Origin: Calamus simplicifolius
Lineage: Eukaryota > Streptophyta > Magnoliopsida > Arecales > Arecaceae
DNA length: 64,000 bases
Direction of reading: 5' to 3'
NCBI GenBank assembly: GCA_900491605.1
Contig: UESW01004237.1
Location: forward strand, 140,804 to 204,803
Shown one piece after another: positions 12,401 through 24,400 of this stretch. Position 1 is the first letter of the stretch, and the number at the start of each line of letters is the position of its first letter. Made by a program: the position numbers and the translations under genes. The notes under the pieces are model-generated. The model saw nothing but the letters and a program-made list of their open reading frames with translations. It was not told where the DNA came from and ran no database searches.

Positions 12401-15400
12401 ACTGCAAAGGACGGTGGGTGGAGGAGCTCCTCAATGTGCTGTATGCATATCACACAATGCCGCGAGCCCCCACTGGAGAGGCTCCCTTCAGCCTAGTCTT
12501 CGGGTCCGAAGCTATCGTTCCTGTGGAGATAGGCGCCTCAAGCCCCCGGGTGGAGTCATACAGCGAGGAGGACAACCCGAATCAGTTACGGGCCAACCTT
12601 GACCTGGTGGAGGAGATACAGGACCAAGCGCGACTCCGGATGGCAGCCTACCGACAGCGAACGGCTAGGTATTACAATGCCCGTGTTCGTCCGAAGACAT
12701 TCTTGCCGGGGGACTTGGTCCTCCGACGGGCCGAAGTTTCGAAACCGATGGAAGGAGACAAGCTGTCACCAAATCGGGAAGGACCCTACCGAGTCACCGA
12801 GGCATTCCATCATGGAGCGTACAGAATTGAAGGACTAGATGGGAAGCCGCTCCCACGGACGTGGAACGTTGACAACCTCTGTCGGTATTATCAGTAGTGT
12901 ACTCTTTCTTTACAATGAATTGCACACTTGCATTCTTTCGGGCTCTCGCCCCGCATTCTATATTAATAAACACGTGTTCCAGTAATCCAGCTTTTCAGCA
13001 AAAAGCCCAAGGCCAGCTCGGCACTTCAAGACCAATGTACCATTGGCACCGAAGATCAATGTACCATCGGCTTCAAAAAGCCCGAGGCCAGCTTGGCACT
13101 TCAAGACCAATGTACAATTAGCACCGAAGATCGGTGTACCACCGGCTCCAAAAAGTCCGAGGCTAGCTCAGCACTTCAAGACCAATGTACCATTGGCATC
13201 GAAGACCGGTGTACCACCGACTCCAAAAAGCCCGAAGCCAGCTCGGCACTTCAAGACCAATGTACCATTGATACCAAAGATCGGTGTACCACCGGCTCCA
13301 AAAAGTCCGAGGCCAGCTCGGCGCTTCAAGACCAATGTACCATTGGCACCGAAGACCGATGTACCACCGGCTTCAAAAAGCCCGAGGCTAGCTCGGCACT
13401 TCAAGACCAATGTACCATTGGCACCGAAGATCGGTGTACCATCGGCTCCAAAAAGTTCGAGGCCAGCTCGGCACTTTAAGACCAATGTACCATTGGCACC
13501 GAAGACTGATGTACCACCGGCTTCAAAAAGCCCGAGGCCAGCTCGGCACTTTAAGACCAATGTACCATTGGCACCGAAGATCGGTGTACCATCGGTTCCA
13601 AAAAGCCCGAGGCCAGCTCGGCACTTCAAGACCAATGTACCATTGGCACCGAAGACCGGTGTACCACCGGCTTCAAAAAGCTCGAGGTCAGCTTGGCACT
13701 TCAAGACCAATGTACCATTGGCATCGAAGACCGGTGTATCACCGGCTCCAAAAAGCCCGAGGCCAGCTTGGCACTTCAAGACCAATGTACCATTGGCACC
13801 GAAGACCGATGTACCACCGGCTCCAAAAAGCCTGAGGTTAGCTCGGCACTTCAAGACCAATGTACCATTGGCACCAAAGACCGGTGTACCACCAGCTCCA
13901 AAAACCTGAGGCCAGCTCGGCACTTCAAGACCAATGTACCATTGGCATCGAAGACCGGTGTACTACCGGCTCTAAGAAGACCGAGCTCTCCTCGGCGTCC
14001 CAAGATCAATGTACCATTGGCACCGAAGACCGGTGTACCACCGGCTCCAAGAAGCCCGAGCTCTCCTCGGCGTCCCAAGACCGATGTTCCATCGGTGCTC
14101 AGAAGCCCGAGTTCTCCTGGGCGTCCCAAGACCGATGTTTCGTCGGTGCTCAAAAGCCGAGTTCTCCTCGGCGTCCCAAGATCGATGTTCCATCGGTGCT
14201 CAGGCCCGAGTCCTCATCGGCGTTCTAAGGCCGATGTCCCATCGACACTTGGTGGCCCGGGGGAGACGTATTCCCTCGTTCGACTTCGGCTCTCTCGGGA
14301 GTCCGGCCCTATGTGGCAGCTAAGTCGGAGTCGTTCGTGGTAAGCGGACGGACACTACCCCTCAGTGTCGATGCAGCCCCAAGGGTCCCACGTCGGCAAG
14401 CCAAGGACTTAAACGCCACACATTTCAGATAAGAAAATATTTTCATTGATACTCAAGTGCTTACAAAATGCCGACAGAGTCAGACTTAGTACAAAAAATT
14501 AAAGGAAAAAAGGGCAAAAGTCAAGGGTCGGCGGCGGCGGGCTTGTCGTCAGATGGGGCCCCCTCGGACGCTAGGTTCGGCTCTATATCCAGGGCGCGGG
14601 GGAGGTCCAGGACCCGAGCCACTTTCTCTTTGGCGTCTTGGAACCCTTGGAGGTAGGCGTCTGCGTTGGCTTCGACCAGCTCGTTGGCGAAGCGTTCTGA
14701 TGCTCTGAACTCTTCCACCGCCGATGCGACTCTAGCCTCGACCGCAGTCTCTGTCTCGCGAACCCTGGCCTCGGCGGCGGCCTCTACTTCTCGGGCTTGC
14801 GCCTCCTTTTCCTCAACCAGTGAGGCGGCCCTCCTTTCAGCCTCCTCGGCGTGCTCGGCCCTAGCCTCGGCCGCCTGGATAGCTGAGCCCAACTCGGAGA
14901 TGTGAAGGTCCTGGGCCTTGATAGCGCTCTCGGCCTCCCCAAGCTGGTTTAGTGCCGCCCGGAGTCGATTGGCTTCGGTCTCTGCTCGGCCCTCGGCCTC
15001 CCTTATTTCGGCAGCTCGATCGTTTCTTGCCGCCTCTAGGGCCCCCTTGGCTACTTTGGCTCGGGCCCGGGCCTCTTCGGCGTCCCGACGGGCCTGCTGG
15101 ATTATGGCCTCTCCTTCGTCAATCACCTCCCTTGTGGCCACCAGGGAGTTTGCTGCCTGCGTTTAGAACGCATTAGTCAATACCTAGAGAGCCATATTTA
15201 AAGCAAAGGGAAACAGGGTTACTTACCCAAACGAGAGCCACGAAGGCCTCTCCGAAGAATCTGGATGCCCCCAGGTGCCTGAGCTCCTCTTGGAACTCGG
15301 GCAGGATGACCTGGGAGATGAGCCGCTCCGCTCGATGCCCGTCGTTCATGAGTGAAAACCTACGGGGGGTCGGTCCGACCCTGCTCCCCTCGGCGGTTTT

Positions 15401-18400
15401 GGTAGGCTCGGGCTCGACGCGTGGGGGGCTGCCCGCCGGCATCTCATCTGGGGGTGGGCTCGCTGCCGCCGATAGCCCCTCCCCCCAGCTTCGTTCCGCC
15501 TCAGCCGGGGTCGGCTCAGCAAGGACTTTGGGCTCCACCGCTGCTGTCTCGACCCTCACTTCCTCCGGAGGGGTGTCGGCCGTCAAGTCCACCTTCGGTG
15601 CGGCCGGAGGCTCGCGGTGCTCGGGTGGTGGAGAGTCTCGCGCCACCGGATGCCTGAAGGCTGGGGCTTGCTGCCCCTCACTCGGCCCCTCCAGGGCCCT
15701 CTTCCTATTGATGGTGGCCTTCCTAAGCTTAAGGGTCGGGAGCTTCATCACTGCATAACGTCGGTCGGAGTTAGTAAAAAAAAAAAAAGAAAAGAACAAA
15801 GGGAAAAATCGGCCAAGTGCTGGGCCAGTCACAACTCACCGCTTCGGGTAAAGACCCCAACGAGTCGGAGGTTGCTCTCCGTTAGGAGTCGGTTGCACTT
15901 GGGGATGTCGGCCGTCAGCAGCTGCCTCAGCGCCTCCTTGTCCTCCGGGAGTACGGATGAGTTCATGTTGGGCCTAAGGTCTGGGTCCCCCCACCTAGGC
16001 TTGATGTGGTCCAAGTCGGCGAAGAAGAACCGAGACTTCCATCCCTTGACGGAAGAGGGGAGGTATAGTTTAAGGACTCGGCCGGGTCGGGGCTAAAATA
16101 ACCACCAACCCGCCTGCTGTCGGAGGGTGTAAAAGCTTCGGAAAAGAGAGAATCTGGGGGTAATACTGTGGAAGTGACAGAGGACAATGAAGGCACAGAT
16201 GGTTCGAAGGGAGTTTGGAACAAGCTGGGCTGGGGTCAAGGAATAGTAGTCGAGGAGGTTGATGAAGAATGGGTGGAAGGGCAGACGGAGGCCTAACCTA
16301 AAGGTTATTTCGTAAACGGCCATCCTGCCGGACCGAGAGGAGACCACCCTGTCATCGGGGGTCAAGAGAAAGAGCTCGATGTCTTAGGAGATTTGGTAAT
16401 GGGCCATAATGTTGGCCAGGTCCTGGCCCGTTACCGTGGAGGTGATCCCTTTCGGGGATTCCGCCCCCACCCTCGATGAGGTACCGGCGGCCGCCTGGCG
16501 TCTCCTCGCTGGAGCCCTGCCAACAGCTCACCGTTGAACAAGAGGAATGTGGTCCTCCGGATCGAAGGACCATGAGGGAGCAGGAGATAAAGAGGCACGA
16601 AGCCTCGAGGGAGAAATTTGGTCGTTAGGGGAGGCGGAAGAAGACCAAGAAGGAGAAGAGGCCATGGCAGAGGTTTGACGAAGGAAGGAGAAGGTTCTGG
16701 GAAGGTTGAGGAGCTAACCTGCGGCGAAAATGGCGGAAACTGGTTCTCGGAATGCTGGTGAGCTCGAGAGCCAGAGGAAGATGACGACAGTTGAAGCGAA
16801 ATGGCAGGAACTGGCCCTTCATCCGGGTTAAATAGTTTCAAATTGTCCCGCTTTGCCTGCCCAGCCACGTGGACTCCTCCCATAGGCTAGGTCGCCTCGG
16901 CAGGCGTCCGGCGCGTTGGGCGTTTTTGAAAGGATCCCAAGCGAAGACCATGGCCTACACGGCTACGACGGGGAGGATAAGTTGCGAGATGCGGCCCCAG
17001 TGACACTTATGGGCGCCCCTGACATGCCCATAGCGTGCACAGCCGAAGCACATGACATTCCCATAGCGCGCGCGGCCGAAGCACCACAGCCATGCCATGG
17101 CAAGCCCAGGGCCAGCACCCAGACTTGCCTTGACAAAGTGCTACAGCAAGACTTTGGCCACCAGCCTAGCCAACTAGTAGTAGATGATCAAGAGTGGCTA
17201 CCCACAGCAGCCACCTCCGGCGACGGAGCACCACAGTCTTAGCGGTGACCGAGCGGGATGTAATGAGCATGGCCTGGGGAGTCGGAGGAGCATCACCACC
17301 CATGGAGGAGAATGGCGGCGGCGCCACCGTGTAGGGCGGCGGACGGCGGCGAGATCAAGTGCATTATGGAGATATCTTCAGAGATTGATTTCCTTGTGGG
17401 GAGTGATTGAATAAATCATATCTTCTAGATTTAGGATGTTTCTCCTAAACTCTAGAAGATTAGTTTCCTTTTCAGTTAAGTTGTTTTAGGCATGTATCGT
17501 CAAATCTCCTTGATTCTAGGAATTGTTTCGAATTGTTTCCTTAGAATCTTGAAGATTTGATCTAGATTTGATTTGATTGGGTTGGTAGGATTTTGGAAGC
17601 TCCTGAGGATGCCTATATAAGCACTCCTCATGAGCAATAGGGAGGGGTGGTGTTTTGTAAGCTTAGAGAGCTTATGAATGTTGGCCAGGCATAGGCATGT
17701 TTATGCCAGTAAACTTGGGGGCTGATAACCTCTTAAGTTTGGCGTGCTTGGGCTAATAACCCTTGTACGAGTGTTCTTGTGTTCTGGTGGTTCGAAGGAC
17801 TAATAATCCTGAGACCACGTTCTTCGTAATAACAGTGAGGCATTCTTCATTTCTTGTGTGTTAGATCCTAATTACCACGCTCGTGTGTTACTGGAAACGG
17901 TTCGGGAGGATCGATTGTGGTGTTGGAGCGGATCACGCGAGGAGTTGGTGAATGTTTTGGAGTCCTTGACCGGGGACCCTAACAAATTGGTGCTTTCGTT
18001 GAGAGGAGTTGCTTGAAGATCTCTACGCTTCAAGCGGGGTAATCACGAGCAAACCTTACTTTGATTCTCTTCATTGAGATTGTTATAGTTAGAAGTTGTT
18101 TGTTCTTGTTGGAGTTATTATTTGAGGTGGGGGTTCGATCTTCTTCTGGAGAGAACCCAAGGTCGGAAGTTGTCCGTGCAAAGTTCTTCGTGGGAGGGGG
18201 TTCGATCTTCATTTTGGAGAGAACCCAAGGTTGGACTTGTTGTTGCAGCCCATATTCCAATGGAGGCCGGATCAAGTACTTTTCCATCCAACCGAGACCG
18301 CTTTGAAGCTTTGGAGTCATCCACTCTTTGGATGAAGGAGCAGATGGCGGAGACTACCACCAACATGACTCACATGCAAGGAGCCATCACTTCCGTCACT

Positions 18401-21400
18401 AATGCTACGGAGGAGAACATGAAGGCGGTGGAAGGCATGAGACGAGACTTGCAAGCAATATTGGCAAGACTTGGAGGAGGAGCGAATGGGGCCAACCGCG
18501 GACAAACCCCAAGGGTGGAAGAGGAGCAACTCGTTGATGGAGGAAACTCACATTTCTAAGTCCACAAGGGGAGAGCCTAGACCAAGGCAACCTCTTAGAT
18601 TGGGCGGCGTGTGGAGAATGAGCACGAGGTAGTGGAAAGGTGGCTGCGAGAGGAGGAGTCTGACCGTGATGTTGATAACCATGCAAGGACGGAGGAAAGA
18701 TTCGGTGGGAGTCGGTATGGGGAAGAAATGCCCTATGGCCGGATCCATGAAGATGCTAGAAGACATGAGAGACCGAGAAGAGACCACCACTATCATGATG
18801 AAGATGAAGGAAATCGGTTTAACCACCGAGGACCTAGAAGGCCACATTACCGTGGAGGTGACTATGAAGATGATGATGGAAATCGGTTTAACAACCGAGG
18901 ACCAAGGAGACCAAAAATTGACTTCCCTAAGTTCAATGGTGGTGACCCTCATGAGTGGCTCGATAAGGCGGACCACTATTTTCATATATATGAAGTACCA
19001 AGGACAGAGAGAGTGGCCACAGCATGTTTCTTCCTTGATGGGAAGGCAAGCAAATGGTGGAGATGGATACGGGCCCAATATGAGAAGGAAGGAAGAAGGC
19101 TCGGGTGGACGGCATTCGAGAGGGAGCTGCTTATGCAATTTGGGCCTTCGCCCATTATCAACCATCATGGCCAGCTAGCTAAGCTCAAGCAAGATGGCAA
19201 GGTGCATGCGTATGTGGAGGAATTTCGACAACTCCAAACCTTGGTGAGGGGTTGGTCTGAGGAGGCACTTATCGGCACTTTCGTGGATGGTCTAAAACCA
19301 TGGATTGCCAAGGAGCTCAAGTTGAAGCAGCCCACTAGGCTGCAAGAAGCAATGAGGATGGCTGAAATCCTTGAAGAAAGTCATCACTTCGAGAAAAGAC
19401 ACGTCAAGGACCAAGTGGCTAACAAGGTTTATAAACCCTTGTATTCCACGGGGTCTTGGAAAGGAAAGGAGGGGACTACGGGAGATTCAAGGAGCAAAGG
19501 GAAGGAAGTCAAGAAGCTTAGTCGTGAGGAGCTTGATGAGTACATAAAGAAGGGCTTATGCTTCAAATGTGGTGAAAAGTGGAGCCGTGATCACCAATGC
19601 AAGAAAGCCAAGGTCATGTGTATGATCGGGATAGAGGAGGAGCAATTGGGGGAGACAAGTGAGGAAGAGCACGGGCATGAGGAGTCCTCTAGCGATGAGG
19701 AAAGTGAGGAAGCCGAGTTGAGCCTCAATGCCATGTCCGGCGTACAAAAGCCCTCAACCATGCGACTTATGGCTTGGGTTGGCAAGCATGAAATGACATT
19801 ATTGGTGGATAGTGGGTCTACCCACAACTTCATCAATTCCCGCATCCTTTCTAAGGTGGGATTGCATGGGGAAGAAGTAGAGCCATTCGATGTGAAGGTG
19901 GCAAACGGGGAAAAGCTAAGGTGCGAGATGGTAGTGCGAACCGTGAAGATGAATGTCCAAGGCGTCCGTATAGCGGCTGATCTTCACGTACTCTCATTGG
20001 TGGGGCTAGATGTTGTCTTGGGCAATGCATGGCTAAGAGGCATTGGCAAGGTCGTCACCGACTATGAGAAGATGACTATGGAGTTCAAGCTTGGAGGGAA
20101 GAAGAGGACGTGGACAGCTCTAGCATCAAAAGAGCCAAGGCCTTGCGAGGCCAATATGTTTGAGAAACTATGCAAGGGTGGGGCTCATTGCTTCGCCATA
20201 GTGATGGGCCAAAACCGAGGAGATGAAGGGCAAGAAGAGAAGCATAGTGATGGAAATGAGGAGCTGCCCCAAGGTGTGAAGACGGTTTTAGAAAGACACA
20301 AGGAAGTATTGGAGGTACCTACTTCATTACCACCAAGTAGGGAATTTGATCATCGCATTGTGCTGAAAGATGCGAGCAAACCGGTGAATGTGCCACCATA
20401 CCGGTATGCTCACTTTCAAAAGGGTGAGATCGAAAGACAAGTGGAGGAGATGTTGGCTAGTGGCTTGATTCGACCAAGCACTAGTCCCTTTTCATCACCG
20501 GTGTTGCTTGTGAGGAAGAAGGATGGAAGTTGGCGTTTTTGCACCGACTACCGAGCATTGAATGAGGCAACAGTGAGGGATAGATTTTCCATACCAACAG
20601 TGGACGAGATGCTTGATGAGTTGCATGGGGCTCATGTGTTCACCAAGCTGGATTTAAGGGCCGGATACCATCAAATCCGGATGAAAGAGGAAGATACCCA
20701 CAAGACGGCATTTAGGACTCATTCCGGCCACTATGAGTACCTAGTGATGCCTTTTGGGCTGTGCAATGCCCCCTCAACTTTCCAAGCGGCTATGAATGCC
20801 ATATTTAAGCCATTCTTAAGGAAGTTTGTATTAGTATTCTTCGATGACATCTTGGTGTACTCGAAGAATGTGGAGGAACACTTGGAGCAATTGGAGCGAG
20901 TATTGATGATCTTGAAGGAGCACCACTTCTTCATCAAGGCTTCCAAATGCGCCTTTATGCAAGAAGAGCTGGAGTACCTTGGCCACATCATATCGGGCCA
21001 AGGAGTAAAAGTGGACCAGCGGAAGGTGGAAGCTATGGTGGATTGGCCCTTACCCAAGGATGTGTCGGCTCTACGAGGATTCCTTGGTTTGACGGGCTAC
21101 TATCGAAGGTTCGTGCAAGGCTATGGATTGATAGCCAAGCCACTTACCTCCATGCTAAAAAAGGAGGGCTTCGAGTGGACCGAAGATGGAAGGAGAGCTT
21201 TTGAGAACTTGAAGAGAGCCATGACCAAGACACCCGTCTTGGCCTTGCCCGACTTCAAGAAACCATTTGAAGTATATACTGATGCAAGTGGAGAAGGGAT
21301 TGGGGCGGTACTAGCTCAAGAAAGGAGGCCCATAGCTTATATCTCCAAGGCCTTAGGGCCAATGAAGAAAGCATGGAGCACTTATGCAAGAGAAATGTTG

Positions 21401-24400
21401 GCGGTTGTGCATGCGGTGAAGGTGTGGAGACCTTACCTCTTGGGAAGAAAGTTCACTATAGTGACCGATCAACAAGCATTAAGACACTTGCTAGAACAAA
21501 AGATCGTGACGCCAGAGCAACAGAAGTTTCTTGTGAAGCTTCTGGGATTCGAGTATGACATTATATATCAGCCCGGCAAGGAGAATAAGGTGGCTGATGC
21601 GTTGTCAAGGAAGGAGGGAAGTCCAATGATGTGGACTTTGTATGAAGATGAGGCTGAACATATGGCCTTGAGTGGAGCTGAATGGAGGATATGGGACAAG
21701 CTTAGAGAGGCCGTGGAGTTGGATGCAAGGTCTCAAGAGATCATAGAGAAGCTTGAGAGTCCATGTAATGGGGTGACCGGATTCAAATGGCGTGATGGGC
21801 TTATCTACTACAAGTCCTATGTCTATGTGCCCGACGTACCAAACCTGAGGAAGGAGATTCTCACTCACTTCCACCATAGCAAAGAAGGTGGTCATTCGGG
21901 ATGGCTTAGGACCTATATGAGGATCAAGCATTTCTTCTATTGGGAGGGCCTAAAGAGAAGTGTGAAGAAGTGGGTGGCGGAATGTGACGTGTGTCAAAAG
22001 ACCAAACATGATACGAAGGCCCCTACGGGTCTCTTGCAGCCCTTACCCATACCGGAAGCTATATGGGAAGACTTGTCCATGGATTTTGTGGAGGGCTTGC
22101 CCGCAAGTCAAGGGTACGAAGTGATCTTGGTGGTCGTGGATCGCTTAAGTAAGTATGCTCACTTCATACCCCTTAAGCATCCATTTACAATGAAGAGTGT
22201 GGCTAAGGCCTTTGTGGACAACGTGGTGAAGCTCCATGGTTTCCCTAGAACCATTGTTACGGACCGGGATCGGGTGTTCATGAGCTCCTTTTGGAAGGAA
22301 GTGTTTGCACTGCAAGGGAGCAAAATGAAGAAGTTCTTCATACCATCCGCAGACCGATGGCCAAACAGAGGTGGTCAACCGTACATTGGAACAATACTTG
22401 AGATGCTATTGCCATGATGAGCAAGCAAGGTGGATGGACTACATGTCATGGGCAGAATATTGGTATAATACAACATACCACTCTTCCATCACACTTAGCC
22501 CATTTGAAGTGGTGTATGGAAGGAAGCCTCCTACCTTGGTGGCTTATGAGAGGGGTACGGCTAAGAATGCGGAAGTGGAGGAAGCCTTGATCACTAGAGA
22601 CGAGATACTAGCCAAGGCAAAGAGGGAGCTTAAGAAGGCCCAATCGAGCATGAAGAAATATTATGATAAAAGGAGAAGGCTAGAAGGGTTTGAGCCCGGG
22701 GACTTTGTGTACTTGAAGCTTCAACCCTATGGCCAAAAGACAATGAAGAGAAAGGCAAGCTACAAGCTAGAGAAAAGGTACTATGGGCCATTTAAAGTGG
22801 CTGCCCGTGTCGGAGAAGTTGCGTATCGGCTGGAATTACCACCAACCTCAAGACTTCATCCAGTGTTTCATGTCTCTTCTCAAGAGACGAGTTGGGGATC
22901 CTAGCTTTATTGTAGAGGAATTGCCTTACTTCGATGAGGAAGGTAGAATGCTACTACAGCCCGTAATGATTCTTGAATAAAAAATGGTGCCGTGGGAGGA
23001 TTAGAAGGAAGATCTGGAGAGTATTGGTGCAATGGAGAGGGCTACCTAGAGAGGAAGCAACCTGGGAGGATTATGATGACATAGCCTTAAGGTTCCCATA
23101 ATTTATCCTTGAGGATAAGGGTACACTTAATGGAAGGGGGAATGAAAGGATCCCAAGCGAAGACCATGGCCTACACGGCCACGACAGGGAGGATAAGTTG
23201 CGAGATGCGGCCCCAGTGACACTTATGGGCGCCCCTGACATGCTCACAGCGCGCACGGCCGAAGCACATGACATGCCCATAGCGCGCGCGGCCGAAGCAC
23301 CACAGCCATGCCATGGTAAGCCCAGGGCCAGCACCCAGACTTGCCTTGACAAAGTGTCACAGGAAGACTTTGGCCACCAACCTAGCCAACCAGTAGCAAA
23401 TAATCAAGAGTGGCTACCCACAGCAGCCACCTCCGGCGACGGAGCACCACCAGTCTTAGCGGTGACCGAGCGGGATGTAACGAGCATGGCCTAGGGAGTC
23501 GGAAGAGCATCACCACCCATGGAGGAGAATGGCGGCGGCGCCACCGTGTAGGGCGGCGGACGATGGCGAGATCAAGTGCATTATGGAGATATCTTCAGAG
23601 ATTGATTTCCTTGTAGGGAGTGATTGAATAAATCATATCTTCTAGATTTAGGATATTTCTCCTAAACTCTAGAAGATTAGTTTCCTTTTCAATTAAGTTG
23701 TTTTAGGCATGTATCGTCAAATCTCCTTGATTCTAGGAATTGTTTCAAATTGTTTCCTTAGAATCTTGAAGATTTGATCTAGATTTTATTTGATTGGGTT
23801 GGTAGGATTTTGGAAGCTCCTGAGGATGCCTATATAAGCACTCATGAGCAATAGGAGAGGAGTGGTGTTTTGTAAGCTTAGAGAGCTTATGAATGTTGGC
23901 CAGGCATAGGCACGTTTATGCCAGTAAACTTGGGGGCTGATAACCTCTTAAGTTTGAGCGTGCTTGGGCTAATAACCCTTGTACGAGTGTTCTTGTGTTC
24001 TGGTTGTTCGAAGGACTAATAATCCTGAGACCACGTTCTTCGTAATAACAGTGAGGCATTCTTCATTTCTTATGTGTTAGATCCTAATTACCACGCTCGT
24101 ATGTTACTGAAATGGTTCGGGAGGATCGATTATGGTGTTGGAGCGGATCGCGCGGAGGAGTTGGTGAATGTTTTGGAGTCCTTGACCGGGGACCCTAACA
24201 GTTTTGCCTTCGGCCAATGACGGGATACTGCTGACGTCAGCGTTATGATAGCAATGATGGCTGCAGCTTTTCGCAGGCTTCGAGAGGGCACCCCTACCTT
24301 GAGGCCAATCTCTGCAGATCGGACGGGCGATAGAGGCCGCCCTATCGTATCCCCCAAATCGTCCGCGCAAAATTGTTGCAGCGCCCAAGGACACGTGCCT

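Larger units (their letters stand above)
16927..24200 (+). mobile_element. Chromodomain Ty3/gypsy element (element 2), nested
   Basis: This is a complete element of 7.27 kb with two 1058-bp LTRs (16927-17984 and 23143-24200), PBS, gag-pol, PPT and perfect 5-bp TSDs. It lies in the 3' region of Tat-like element 1. The order protease-RT-RNase H-integrase and a C-terminal chromodomain identify a chromovirus; the exact lineage (Galadriel- or Reina-like) is not certain. A few frameshifts interrupt the coding region. The high LTR similarity indicates a recent insertion. Confidence 0.92.

Noticed and set aside
13043..13909. 288-codon plus-strand and 251-codon minus-strand open frames with 25-residue repeats
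   Set aside because: The 75-bp tandem period keeps any open frame open; the location is the 3' region of a retrotransposon and no domain is present.
14521..15832. Host coiled-coil protein gene on the minus strand
   Set aside because: It lies between the integrase and 3' LTR of element 1 and continues into a gypsy-type domain, so it belongs to the element.
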